Origin: Palsa-870 sp039935415
GTDB lineage: Bacteria > Chloroflexota > Dormibacteria > Dormibacterales > Dormibacteraceae
DNA length: 64,000 bases
Assembly: GCA_039935415.1 (NCBI GenBank)
Contig: JBDTKH010000032.1
Span: 1-64,000 of the forward strand
Direction of reading: 5' to 3'
Shown: in pieces, positions 7,228 through 16,778 of the stretch
How the letters are laid out: each line of letters opens with the position of its first letter
Numbering within the stretch: the first letter of the stretch is position 1
The notes under the pieces: generated by a model
What the model was told of the DNA's origin: nothing
Database searches by the model: none
What the model saw: the letters and a program-made list of their open reading frames with translations, nothing else
Made by a program: the position numbers and the translations under genes

Positions 7228-8117
7228 GCACTACGCAGCCCCTCACCCCCTCGCCGATACCACCCTGGATTCGCGTCCGCGTTACGGAGGGTGAGAACTT
7301 CAAGGATCTCAAACAGATGGTCAGGGGCGGCCGGCTGCACACCGTGTGCGAAGAGGCGCGGTGCCCGAACATATTCGATTGCTGGAACCGCCGCACCGCG
7401 ACGTTCATGATCCTCGGCGACGTCTGCACGCGGGCCTGCCGGTTCTGCGCTGTCACGTCAGGCCGGCCGTCTGAGCTCGACCTCGGCGAGCCCCTGCGGG
7501 TCGCGGAATCGGTAGCCGAGCTCGGCCTGAAGCATGCCGTCATCACGTCGGTCGACCGGGATGACTTGAAGGACGGCGGCGCCGGAATTTTCGCGCGGAC
7601 CATCCGGGCCATCCGCCGGCGCAGCCCGGGCACCACCATCGAAGTCCTGACGCCGGATTTCCAGGGCGACATGGATTCCGTGCGCACCGTCGTCGAGGCC
7701 GGGCCGGACATCTTCAACCACAACACCGAGACCGTGCCGCGCCTCTACTCCCGTATCCGCCCGAAGGCCGTGTACGCCAACAGCCTCGCCCTGCTGCGTC
7801 ACGTCAAGGCCCTGGCTCCCCACATGGTCAGCAAGTCGGGCCTCATGGTCGGACTTGGGGAAACTGAAGAAGAGCTGCTGGAAGTGTTCCGAAACATGCG
7901 AGCGCACAACATCGACGTGCTCACGGTCGGTCAATACCTTCGCCCGTCCAAGAAGCACGCCGAGGTCGTCCGTTACTACCGTCCGGAGGAATTCGTGCGG
8001 CTGAAGGAGCAGGCGCTCGAGATGGGATTCGGGCACGTTGAAGCCGGCCCTCTCGTCCGGTCCTCATACCATGCCGATGAGCAAGTACCAGCCCGCAAGA
8101 GCCTGCTGGCTGGGTAG
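7224..8117 (+). CDS. lipA: Lipoyl synthase
   Basis: Radical-SAM enzyme that inserts two sulfurs into the octanoyl chain on E2 and GcvH domains. Both iron-sulfur motifs are complete: C42, C47, C53 (auxiliary cluster, sacrificed as sulfur donor) and C68-x3-C72-x2-C75 (radical-SAM cluster). The C-terminal RSSYHADE with the conserved Ser is present. 297 aa is normal. The GTG start at 7224 overlaps the E2 stop codon, indicating translational coupling. Confidence 0.97.
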   Translation: MSTTQPLTPSPIPPWIRVRVTEGENFKDLKQMVRGGRLHTVCEEARCPNIFDCWNRRTATFMILGDVCTRACRFCAVTSGRPSELDLGEPLRVAESVAELGLKHAVITSVDRDDLKDGGAGIFARTIRAIRRRSPGTTIEVLTPDFQGDMDSVRTVVEAGPDIFNHNTETVPRLYSRIRPKAVYANSLALLRHVKALAPHMVSKSGLMVGLGETEEELLEVFRNMRAHNIDVLTVGQYLRPSKKHAEVVRYYRPEEFVRLKEQALEMGFGHVEAGPLVRSSYHADEQVPARKSLLAG

Positions 8118-8772
8118 GACTCCCTACCGGGAGGCCTGGGACCTTCAGGCTGAGCTGGTAAGCGCCCTGCATGAGGGCCGCGCGCCGGACACGCTGCTCC
8201 TGCTCGAGCATCCGCACATCTTCACTATGGGGAAGGCGGCGAGCCCGGATCACATCCTGTGGGATTCATCCGAGCAGGCACAGCGACGGGTGGACGTGAT
8301 CTGGTCGGACCGCGGAGGCGAAGCCACGTATCACGGGCCCGGCCAGCTGGTCGGGTATCCAATCCTGGATCTCGCTCGTCTCCGGCTCACCATCCCGCGG
8401 TACCTCGAGCTGCTCGAGCAGTCGCTCATCGACTATTTGCAAGAACTGGGAGTCGTCGCGGTTCCCGGCGAGCCGGGTCTCACTGGCGTATGGACGCGCG
8501 GCGAGAAGATCGCGGCCATCGGCATCAAGCTGAACCGGTCGATCGTGAGTCACGGCTTTGCGCTCAACCTCACGACGGACCTCGATTACTTCGAAGGCAT
8601 CGTCCCGTGCGGCCATGCCGAAAAGCGCCCAACGTCGGTCGAAGCGGTGACAGCGCGCCGCATCGAAACCGAGCCGGCGGCGCGCGCGTACGCCAAACAT
8701 TTCGAGCGCGTCTTTGGGATCGCCCTGGAGTGGAGTTCGCCCGGCAAGGTCTTCGCGGCGCCGGCGCGCTGA
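8071..8772 (+). CDS. lipB: Octanoyl-[ACP]:protein octanoyltransferase
   Basis: Moves octanoate from acyl carrier protein to the lipoyl domains that LipA then sulfurates. Conserved RGGEATYHGPGQLVGYP at about residues 81-97, catalytic Lys K146 (EKIAAIG) and catalytic Cys C180 (VPCGH) are present. Starts at ATG 8071 (or 8077), overlapping the end of lipA by 47 nt. With E2, lipA and DedA it forms one plus-strand operon. Confidence 0.95.
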   Translation: MPMSKYQPARACWLGRTPYREAWDLQAELVSALHEGRAPDTLLLLEHPHIFTMGKAASPDHILWDSSEQAQRRVDVIWSDRGGEATYHGPGQLVGYPILDLARLRLTIPRYLELLEQSLIDYLQELGVVAVPGEPGLTGVWTRGEKIAAIGIKLNRSIVSHGFALNLTTDLDYFEGIVPCGHAEKRPTSVEAVTARRIETEPAARAYAKHFERVFGIALEWSSPGKVFAAPAR

Positions 8773-8782
8773 GCCGGCCCCC

Positions 8783-9487
8783 ATGCAGATACTGACGGCC
8801 TTCCTGGCGCTCACGCTACCGGGCTGGCTGCGCGAACCGGGCTGGCTGAGGCCTCTCTCGCGCGCGTTGCGCGTGTTCATCCTCGAGCACCAGACAGGCG
8901 GACTGTTTTTCGTGATCTTCATGGAAGAGCTGGGCGTTCCACTGCCGGCGCCCGGCGACGCGGCCATCGCATACGGGGGATACCTCACGACTACGGGCGC
9001 GATCCCGTACCCGATGGCATTCATGGCCGTGGTGTTCGGCGCGGTCCTCGGCAGCGCTTGCAACCTGACGATCAGCCGGCGTTATGGACGACCTTTCATC
9101 CAGCGCTACGGCCGATATGTCGGTGTGACCAACGTCAGGCTCGCCCGGGCGGAGCGGATATTCAAACGATGGGGCCCCTGGGCGATCATCGTCGGGCGCC
9201 ACATCCCTGGGATGCGGATAGTCCTTTCGTCCCTGTCTGGAATACTCGAGGTGCCTTACAGGGTTTTCATACCATGCGTTCTCATCTCCGCGTCGATCTG
9301 GGCGCTGATCTTCATCGAGGTGGGCCGCAGGCTTGGACCTCGAGTTCGAGTTCTGTTTGCACTGTTCCCGGCTCAGCTGATTCCCTGGCTGGTCGTGGGT
9401 TTGATCTTGCTCGCGATCGGGTATCTCGGATATGAACATGGCTTCAAATCGAAAAACCCTCGAGAGCCCGTCGAGCAGCCGCGCTGA
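8783..9487 (+). CDS. DedA family membrane protein
   Basis: 234 aa polytopic membrane protein of the DedA/VTT family. Signature segments: FMEELGVPLPAPGDAAIAYGG near the N-terminus, ISRRYGRPFIQRYG, and the Arg-containing RHIPGMRIVLSSLSGI. Members translocate or flip phospholipids and undecaprenyl phosphate; the exact substrate here is not known. It follows lipB by 10 nt, and its 3' end overlaps the next small gene. ATG at 8783 was chosen because the frame upstream of it overlaps lipB. Confidence 0.9.
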   Translation: MQILTAFLALTLPGWLREPGWLRPLSRALRVFILEHQTGGLFFVIFMEELGVPLPAPGDAAIAYGGYLTTTGAIPYPMAFMAVVFGAVLGSACNLTISRRYGRPFIQRYGRYVGVTNVRLARAERIFKRWGPWAIIVGRHIPGMRIVLSSLSGILEVPYRVFIPCVLISASIWALIFIEVGRRLGPRVRVLFALFPAQLIPWLVVGLILLAIGYLGYEHGFKSKNPREPVEQPR

Positions 9488-9770
9488 GCTGGTTCGCCTG
9501 GACAGCGTCTCGATGGACGAAGACGACGAGATCCTTCCCGACTTCGAGGCGGAGGTTGACGGGCGGCGTGTCTGGGTGACCGCGGTTCTCGAGCGGACGG
9601 CTGTCGTCGAACCGGCTCCGGGCGAGCCCAAGGTGCTGGTCAACCGCCGACGCCTGATGGTCGATCCCAGCCACTTGCGCGTGCGGCACCTTGCCAGCAA
9701 GGAAGCGGCGCGAAGGGGACGGGAAGCGGCACGCCAGCTGCGCATGCAGGAGCACAGCTCCGCGGCCTAA
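9432..9770 (+). CDS. Small conserved-type protein, paralogue of the next gene, function unknown
   Basis: 112 aa with no recognised domain. The core FEAEVDGRRVWVTAVLERT aligns without gaps to FTAMVDGQQVRVRAVLERT of the gene at 9913. The alignment extends upstream to ELVxLxS (residues 19-25 here) and downstream to GE-x-x-V and the V-x-PS segment near residues 80-84. Because homology begins before residue 28, the start must be ATG 9432 or 9438 rather than the later ATG at 9513, so it overlaps dedA by up to 56 nt. The C-terminal third is Arg/Ala-rich and likely helical. No signal peptide or membrane segment; probably cytoplasmic. Confidence 0.75.
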   Translation: MNMASNRKTLESPSSSRAELVRLDSVSMDEDDEILPDFEAEVDGRRVWVTAVLERTAVVEPAPGEPKVLVNRRRLMVDPSHLRVRHLASKEAARRGREAARQLRMQEHSSAA

Positions 9771-9824
9771 CGGCGGGCGGGTCTGTTCCCTTCGTTAAGC
9801 GCAGGGGGCGGTCCGCGGGGCTTC

Positions 9825-9833
9825 TGGTAAACT
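9825..9833 (+). promoter_or_regulatory. Possible extended -10 promoter element
   Basis: TGGTAAACT fits an extended -10 (TGn plus a TATAAT-like hexamer) about 80 nt before the ATG of the second small paralogue. No good -35 is visible. It would allow that gene to be expressed independently of the lip-dedA operon. Weak evidence. Confidence 0.3.
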
Positions 9834-9840
9834 CGGTCCA

Positions 9841-9858
9841 GCCGAACTGGGGTTCGGC
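9841..9858 (+). other. Stem-loop in the leader of the second small paralogue
   Basis: Perfect 7-bp stem GCCGAAC/GTTCGGC with a TGGG loop in the 142-nt gap between the two paralogous small genes. There is no T-run, so it is not an obvious terminator; it could be a leader element or processing site. Confidence 0.4.
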
Positions 9859-9912
9859 GGTTTCATGTTTTCCGCGGCTCATCACCGCCGCCCAGCCTGA
9901 GGAAGCCACCAA

Positions 9913-10215
9913 ATGAACAAGATCGTCGAACTAGTTTCGCTGGCCAGCATCGTCCCACCACTAAACCACGAGGTCAGCGGGGGCTTCACCGCGATGGTCG
10001 ACGGCCAGCAGGTGCGCGTGCGGGCGGTGCTCGAGCGGACGGTCGTCATAGAGCACCAGGAAGGCGGCGAACGCAGCGTCGTGCGCAAGGACAACTGCAT
10101 GGTCAAGCCCTCTGCGGTGGCCTTCGTGCCCGGCAACCCGAACAACGGCGTCGGGCCGCGCCAGTGGCGACGTCTGCCCGGCAAGCCACCCGCGACGCCG
10201 AGGCCGGAGGCTTAG
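9913..10215 (+). CDS. Small conserved-type protein, paralogue of the preceding gene, function unknown
   Basis: 100 aa, ATG 9913 preceded by GAGGAAG. Core VDGQQVRVRAVLERTVVIE is shared gap-free with the gene at 9432, followed by GGERSVVRKDN and MVKPSAV. The C-terminal tail differs: Pro/Gly/Asn-rich with PNNGVGPRQWRR, basic and probably disordered. The domain looks like a short beta-rich fold. No function can be assigned. The pair looks like an old tandem duplication. Confidence 0.78.
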   Translation: MNKIVELVSLASIVPPLNHEVSGGFTAMVDGQQVRVRAVLERTVVIEHQEGGERSVVRKDNCMVKPSAVAFVPGNPNNGVGPRQWRRLPGKPPATPRPEA

Positions 10216-10233
10216 CGGCCCCAAGCCACTCCT

Positions 10234-10332
10234 CTGGCGGGCCCTCCCTCCTCCGAGCCGGTCCCTCCCCCGCCGGCACTCCTGCAACGAACCTAGAGCT
10301 CGAAAAGGCCGGCCGCTACCCTGCCTGTTAAG
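10234..10332. repeat. Copy 1 of a short repeat at a convergent gene end
   Basis: The gap between the second small paralogue and aceB (convergent) begins with CTGGCGGGCCCT and ends with ACCCTGCCTGTTAAG. The same two blocks, in the same order and orientation, occur at 26441-26585 between two other convergent genes, with a partly similar middle (CGAACCTAGA here, CGAATCTAAA there). The rest of the gap is pyrimidine-rich and holds no gene. Confidence 0.4.
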
Positions 10333-10345
10333 AAACCCGTCGACC

Positions 10346-11941
<1,596 letters not shown>

Positions 11942-11965
11942 GGCCACCAAATCTACAGGAGGCGC

Positions 11966-12904
11966 TCAGGTGCCCGTCAGCCGTTCCACGACAGGGGCGA
12001 GCGACTCGGCTGTCTCCCCCGGCACGATGATGAACGAGATGCCGTAGCGCTCGCGGCGCGCCTGGAGCTCCTCGACGATCTGGTCGACCGTCCCAAGGAG
12101 GAAGTGCGGCATGTCGAGCACATCGCCTGGCTCCGATTGCAAGCCAGAGGCCATGCCCGCCGCAAGCGAGTCACGGTCTTCGGTCACGTTGGCGACGAAG
12201 ATCGTGACGCTGAGCTCGATCTGATCCAGCCTGTCGCCGGCCGCCTCCCTGATCCAGCCCAGCTTTTCGTCGGTCGCATCAGCCAGCCCGGTGCGAACCA
12301 GGCGGCGATTGATGCGGCCCTCACTCAAGTTGTAGTTGACGCTGACGATGTCCGCCTCTCGGGCCGCGAGCTGCAGCATCCGCCGGCCACCGCCACCGAG
12401 CACGATCGGGGGGTGCGGCTTTTGCACCGGTGAGGGAGCCGCGTCGAGGCCATCGACCTTGTAGTGCTTGCCTTCGAACGAGACAATGCCACCGGCGAAG
12501 AACGCCTTGATGATCTGCAGGGCCTCCGCCATGCGTCCGATCCGGGTGCCAGGCGAGTCAAAGGGAATCCCAGCTTCCTCGTAGTCGGAAGCCATCCAGC
12601 CGGCTCCAAGCCCGAAGTCGAAGCGGCCCTCGGACAGCAGGTCCAGCGTCGAAGCCTCTTTGGCAAGCACCACCGGGTGCCGGTAGTCGTTGTCGAACAC
12701 CAGCGACCCGACACGCAGCTTCGTGGTTGCGTCCGCCGCCGACATGAGCGCCGCGACCGGCCCCAGCTGGTCACCGAAATGATCGGGCACGTAGAGCGTC
12801 GAATACCCCAGTGACTCGGCGGCTCGCGCCTTCTCTCGCCACTCCTTTGCGCTACCGGCTCGATGCTCCTGGACGCCAAACCGAAACCGTCGAGGCTTGC
12901 TCAC
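11966..12904 (-). CDS. LLM-class (luciferase-like) F420-dependent oxidoreductase
   Basis: 312 aa TIM-barrel protein: RFRFGVQEHRAGSAKEW, then YVPDHFGDQLGPVAALM, FDFGLGAGWMASDYEEAGIPFDSPGTRI and PPIVLGGGGRRML, typical of the mycobacterial-type F420-dependent LLM enzymes. The cofactor is inferred from subfamily resemblance. The substrate is unknown. GTG start at 12904. It lies 24 nt upstream of aceB on the same strand and may be cotranscribed. Confidence 0.88.
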   Translation of the reverse strand: MSKPRRFRFGVQEHRAGSAKEWREKARAAESLGYSTLYVPDHFGDQLGPVAALMSAADATTKLRVGSLVFDNDYRHPVVLAKEASTLDLLSEGRFDFGLGAGWMASDYEEAGIPFDSPGTRIGRMAEALQIIKAFFAGGIVSFEGKHYKVDGLDAAPSPVQKPHPPIVLGGGGRRMLQLAAREADIVSVNYNLSEGRINRRLVRTGLADATDEKLGWIREAAGDRLDQIELSVTIFVANVTEDRDSLAAGMASGLQSEPGDVLDMPHFLLGTVDQIVEELQARRERYGISFIIVPGETAESLAPVVERLTGT

Positions 12905-12968
12905 GGCGCGTAAGTATGGAGCGCTTCAAAACGCGGCATCGCGGCCGATCGGCTAACATCGGCGCGCT

Positions 12969-13502
12969 GTGGCCGCCGTCATCCGGCTGGCTCGCGAGCG
13001 TTTCTGGGTGCCTGTGCTGCCCGCGGCGGTCAGCTGGCTGTTCCTCTTCGGGTACCAGTGGGCTTTCTATGTCAGCTATCGAGGCCACCAGCCCACAGTT
13101 TTCTCCTATTTCTCTGGTGTCATCGGCGACGGCCTGCTGATCCCAGCCGTCAACGTCGCCGCGTTCGTCACCCTTCGACAGCTGGCACCCGGCATCCCCT
13201 GGCGGCGGCTGCCGGTTTACGTCCTGCTCGGGTGCGCGACCGCAACCGCGGCGTTCCTCACGCAGGCCAGGCTCGACCTGGTCAACTGGTCGATGCCGAT
13301 CGCGTTTCACTGGAGCGACGTCGGCCAGTTTCATTTCTTCGTGATGTCCGCGGAGATCAGCTACCTTTACCTGGCCCTGGCGACCGTGATCGACAGCTGG
13401 CCGCATGCGCGCCGAGACGCAGTCGCGTGGCGATTCTTCGTGGCGGGATGGGCCGGCGTGGCCCTGTTCGCAGCCTCACTGGCCGCGGACTACATCCGCT
13501 AG
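12969..13502 (+). CDS. Polytopic membrane protein, unknown function
   Basis: 177 aa from GTG 12969 with about five hydrophobic spans (for example VPVLPAAVSWLFLFGYQWAF and VAGWAGVALFAASLAADYI). The loops contain many aromatic residues. I recognise no family motif. It is divergent from the LLM gene (64-nt gap) and runs toward tRNA-Phe on the other strand. Confidence 0.7.
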   Translation: MAAVIRLARERFWVPVLPAAVSWLFLFGYQWAFYVSYRGHQPTVFSYFSGVIGDGLLIPAVNVAAFVTLRQLAPGIPWRRLPVYVLLGCATATAAFLTQARLDLVNWSMPIAFHWSDVGQFHFFVMSAEISYLYLALATVIDSWPHARRDAVAWRFFVAGWAGVALFAASLAADYIR

Positions 13503-13521
13503 GGGCCGCAGTCAATAGTGG

Positions 13522-13595
13522 TGCCGAGACCCGGACTTGAACCGGGGACACCTTGATTTTCAGTCAAGTGCTCTACCAAGCTGAGCTATCTCGGC
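13522..13595 (-). tRNA. tRNA-Phe (GAA)
   Basis: Minus-strand 74-nt cloverleaf: acceptor GCCGAGA/TCTCGGC, D arm GCTC/GAGC with GG in the loop, anticodon stem CTTGA/TCAAG around loop CTGAAAA giving GAA, T arm CCCGG/CCGGG. Discriminator A; the next bases (CCA is not encoded) are outside the fold. Confidence 0.97.
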
Positions 13596-13643
13596 ACGGC
13601 GGATGATTTTATCGGCCCGGGTCATGCCCGCGTTCGGCTCACT

Positions 13644-14204
13644 ATGGCGCGGCTGATCTATTCGGTGATCATGTCGCTCGACGGCTACGTGGCCGACGAG
13701 ACGGGCACCTTCGACTGGGCTGCCCCAGACCAGGATGTTCACAGCTTCGTCAACGACCTCGAGCGGCCGGTCGGCACATACCTCTATGGGCGCCGGATGC
13801 ACGAAACGATGGTCTACTGGGAGACGGCACACACGGTCGCGGACCAGCCGCCTTTTGTGCTGGACTTCGCGGGGATCTGGCAGTCGGCCGGCAAGATCGT
13901 GTACTCCCGGACGCTGGAGGCGGTGTCCAGCGCCAGGACGAGCATCCAGCGAGACTTCGACCCTGAAGCAATCCGGCAGTTGAAGGCGAGCGCGGGGCAT
14001 GACCTCAGCGTGGGCGGTCCACACCTCGCTGCACAGGCGATCAAGGCCGGTTTGCTCGACGAGCTCCGTTTGTTCGTCGCGCCCTTCGTGGTCGGAGGCG
14101 GCAACCAGGCGCTTCCCCACAGTGTCCGCCTCAAGCTCGAGCTGCTGGACGAACGCTGCTTCGGCAATGGCGTGGTCTACTTCCGTTACGGCACCACTGC
14201 GTAG
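13644..14204 (+). CDS. Dihydrofolate reductase-fold / RibD C-terminal-like reductase
   Basis: 186 aa. Family signature: IYSVIMSLDGYVADETG at the N-terminus, YLYGRRMHETM, KIVYSRTLE, GHDLSVGGPHLAAQAIKAGLLDELRLFVAPFVVGGG. Such proteins use NADPH with the same fold as the RibD reductase of riboflavin synthesis, but most stand-alone members have no known substrate. Not part of a riboflavin operon here; it sits alone between two tRNA genes. Confidence 0.88.
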   Translation: MARLIYSVIMSLDGYVADETGTFDWAAPDQDVHSFVNDLERPVGTYLYGRRMHETMVYWETAHTVADQPPFVLDFAGIWQSAGKIVYSRTLEAVSSARTSIQRDFDPEAIRQLKASAGHDLSVGGPHLAAQAIKAGLLDELRLFVAPFVVGGGNQALPHSVRLKLELLDERCFGNGVVYFRYGTTA

Positions 14205-14230
14205 GGAAACGAAATGGTGGGTTGTGGGAG

Positions 14231-14304
14231 TGGGCGGTGATGGACTTGAACCAACGGCCTCCTCGGTGTAAGCGAGGCGCTCTAGCCAGCTGAGCTAACC
14301 GCCC
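14231..14304 (-). tRNA. tRNA-Val (UAC)
   Basis: Minus-strand 74-nt cloverleaf: acceptor GGGCGGT/ACCGCCC, D arm GCTC/GAGC, anticodon stem CCTCG/CGAGG around CTTACAC giving UAC, T arm GTTGG/CCATC with TTCAAGT loop. One T-T mismatch lies in the T stem (second pair). Discriminator A; no encoded CCA. Confidence 0.95.
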
Positions 14305-14320
14305 GACGCGATTCGACAGT

Positions 14321-15517
14321 CTACCCAGGCAGCAGGGTGAGGGCAGCGTTCAGTTGCGTGTCGTTTGCGTAGCCCTGCGACGGCGAGGCAACGTCGAACG
14401 CGTCGGCGGGCTTGGCAAGCGTCACCGTCACGTCCGGCTGCAGGCCCTTGTGATCGATCGTCTGCCCGTTGGGCAGATACCACCGCTTCACCGTGAGGTG
14501 GATGTCCGCGCCGTCCGCGAGCACGAAGTCCTGCTGGACCGAGCCCTTGCCGTAGGTCACCGTGCCGACGAGCTCCGCGCGGTGGTGGACCTGGAGCGAA
14601 CCCGCGACGATCTCGGAGGCCGAAGCGCTGTTCGCGTCGACGAGCACCACCAGTGGGAGGTTCGGAGCGGCCGGCTTGCCGGTGACGTCGTGCCGCTCGA
14701 CCTTGCGACTGCGATCGCGGAGCTCGAACGTTTCTCCGCTCGCGACAAACTCGCTGATCACCGCGTCCGCGGCAGTTATGAATCCGCCTGGATCCCCCCT
14801 GAGGTCCAGCACGATACCGGCCGCGCCCGGCAGCCCGGTCGACAGGGCTGACGCGAACTCGGAAGCCGTGGTGGAACCGAACTGGTAGATCCGGACGTAC
14901 AGGATGCGGTTTCCGACTGTTGCCGAGCGAACGGAAGGCACCTGGATCTCCGCCCGGGTGATGTTGACGACCGACGTCTCGCCCGCGCGGGAGATGGTCA
15001 GCGTCACCTTCGTCCCGTCAGGTCCCTGGATCAGCGCCGTCGCCTGGTCGGACGTGATCCCCTTCATATCCTTGTCCGCCACCTTCACGATCTCATCGCC
15101 CGCCTGGAGTCCCGCGGCCGCGGCCGGCGAGCCTGGCACTGTGCCCGTGATGACCGGGTAGCCCGTGGTGAAGTTCAGGTAGATCCCGATGCCCGAGTAG
15201 CGCCCGTTGTAGCTCTCCTGCAGCCGCTTGTACTGGTCCGGGTCGAAGTAGGCCGAGAACGGGTCCCCGAGGCCCGTGATCAATCCCTGGACGGTTGCGT
15301 GCGACAGCTTGCTGGTGTCGAGGTTGCCGTCGACGTAGTCCGCCTGCACGAGCCGAACCGCCTGCTGCAGCTCCGTCAGGTCGACGCCGCTCACCGAGCG
15401 GTGACCGAAGTACGGCAGGTAGTCGGGGAACGCCTGGTCCGTGTAGACGCCCGCGACGAACCCGACGATGAGGATGGCGACGATGGCGCCACCCCGAAGG
15501 GCGGCGCGGCGGTTCAT
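14321..15517 (-). CDS. ctpA: S41 family carboxyl-terminal processing protease (CtpA-like)
   Basis: 398 aa periplasmic or extracytoplasmic serine protease that trims proteins from the C-terminus. N-terminal membrane anchor at residues 9-24; PDZ domain around 105-180 (SGIGIYLNF, GSPAAAAGLQAGDEIV); catalytic core with LDLRGDPGGF at 238-246, Ser-rich SASASE at 297-302, and the general-base Lys K324 in TYGKGS. Downstream of the M23 gene by 27 nt, so it ends the ftsE-ftsX-hydrolase operon, a common association in Gram-positive-type bacteria. Confidence 0.95.
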   Translation of the reverse strand: MNRRAALRGGAIVAILIVGFVAGVYTDQAFPDYLPYFGHRSVSGVDLTELQQAVRLVQADYVDGNLDTSKLSHATVQGLITGLGDPFSAYFDPDQYKRLQESYNGRYSGIGIYLNFTTGYPVITGTVPGSPAAAAGLQAGDEIVKVADKDMKGITSDQATALIQGPDGTKVTLTISRAGETSVVNITRAEIQVPSVRSATVGNRILYVRIYQFGSTTASEFASALSTGLPGAAGIVLDLRGDPGGFITAADAVISEFVASGETFELRDRSRKVERHDVTGKPAAPNLPLVVLVDANSASASEIVAGSLQVHHRAELVGTVTYGKGSVQQDFVLADGADIHLTVKRWYLPNGQTIDHKGLQPDVTVTLAKPADAFDVASPSQGYANDTQLNAALTLLPG

Positions 15518-15544
15518 ATCAGCAGACTAGCGAATTCGAGAGCG

Positions 15545-16777
15545 TCAGCAGCCGAGCCAGATGCAGGGGTCCTTCCAGGCGTTGTTGATCCGAATCTCGA
15601 AGTGCAAGTGCGGCCCGGTCGAGTTGCCCGTCGACCCCTCGTAGCCGATCACGTCGCCGCGTGCCACGATCTGGCCGCTCGACATGTTGGTGTTGAACCG
15701 GGAGAGGTGGCCGTACAGGGTGGAGTACCCGTTGCCGTGGACCATGATGATGTAGTTCCCGTATCCGTAAGCCCCCGGGTAGAAGTACACCACCCCGGTA
15801 TCCGCCGAGATGACCGGCGTCCCGTACGACCCCGCGATGTCGATCCCCGTATGGATGCGATTCGGATAAGGACAGCTCGGTTCGTACTGCTCGAACCAAT
15901 AGCTGTTGCAACCAAAACCCTGGCTGATGCAGCCATGCCCACAATCCGGCATCGGCCACTCGAACTGGCCCGTCCCTCCGCCCGCCGCACGTGCGGCGGC
16001 TTCGTACTTCTGCTGAAGCTGCGCGACCTGGGCATCGATCGCTGCGCGCTGGGCCTGCACCGCCGCGTACTGGCCCGCGAGTTTCACCTCGAGTTGCCGC
16101 TCCAGTGCAACCGCGGCTGTTTGCGCGGTCAAGTTCTTCTGAAGGTCCGCTTCGGTGGCTTTCTGCTGCTGCAGCAGCGCGGTCACTTCGTCGCGCTTCA
16201 CGCCAAGGGCGGTGTTCGCCAGCGCAACGTTGGAGTGCTCCTGCGCCAGGTCGTTCAGCAGCAGCCGGTCCGACGCAGCCACCTGCTGGGCAGCGATCAT
16301 CCGGTCCATCATCTGGTTGAAGCTGGTGGCGGTCAGCACGAGCTGGACGTAATTGAGGCCTCCGTGCGCGTCGACGTAGCGAAGGCGCTGATTGAGCAAC
16401 TCGTCCCGCACGCTCATGTGCGCCACGACTCGATCCAGGTCTGCCTGTCCAAACCGGATCTGCCGGTTCAGGTCATCGATCGATTTCTGGGTCTGGGCGA
16501 TGAGAGCCTCCTGCGCCGCGATCTGGCCCTTCAGGTTGTTGATCAGCGTGTCGAGGGCGTTCATCTGGGCTTCGGCGTCGTTGATCTGGTTCTGGATCCG
16601 CTGCAGCTCGGTCTGGTTGGCGACCTGCTGTCCGATACCGTTGTTGTAGGACAGGCACGCCTGGTAGACGGCGGGAGGATCGCCGGGGTAGCAGTACAGT
16701 GCCGACACGGGCTGCACCGACTGCGGCAGCCACGACAGCGTCGCGATGGCTGCGGCCGCGAAGATGCGAGTCTTCAA
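15545..16777 (-). CDS. FtsEX-associated M23 peptidoglycan hydrolase (EnvC/PcsB-like)
   Basis: About 410 aa. N-terminal signal sequence, a long coiled coil (about residues 50-280, QxxIxxLxxQI heptads with Gln/Ala bias) and a C-terminal LytM/M23 endopeptidase domain with zinc ligands in HTGIDIAG and HLHFEI. Several extra cysteines (CGHGC, FGCNS, DPCIWLGC) suggest disulfides in an exported domain. Start: TTG at 16777, two bases after the ftsX stop; the frame upstream overlaps ftsX. Coiled coil plus LytM next to ftsEX is the arrangement of cell-division hydrolases activated by the FtsEX ABC complex. Confidence 0.9.
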   Translation of the reverse strand: MKTRIFAAAAIATLSWLPQSVQPVSALYCYPGDPPAVYQACLSYNNGIGQQVANQTELQRIQNQINDAEAQMNALDTLINNLKGQIAAQEALIAQTQKSIDDLNRQIRFGQADLDRVVAHMSVRDELLNQRLRYVDAHGGLNYVQLVLTATSFNQMMDRMIAAQQVAASDRLLLNDLAQEHSNVALANTALGVKRDEVTALLQQQKATEADLQKNLTAQTAAVALERQLEVKLAGQYAAVQAQRAAIDAQVAQLQQKYEAAARAAGGGTGQFEWPMPDCGHGCISQGFGCNSYWFEQYEPSCPYPNRIHTGIDIAGSYGTPVISADTGVVYFYPGAYGYGNYIIMVHGNGYSTLYGHLSRFNTNMSSGQIVARGDVIGYEGSTGNSTGPHLHFEIRINNAWKDPCIWLGC

Positions 16778-16778
16778 G

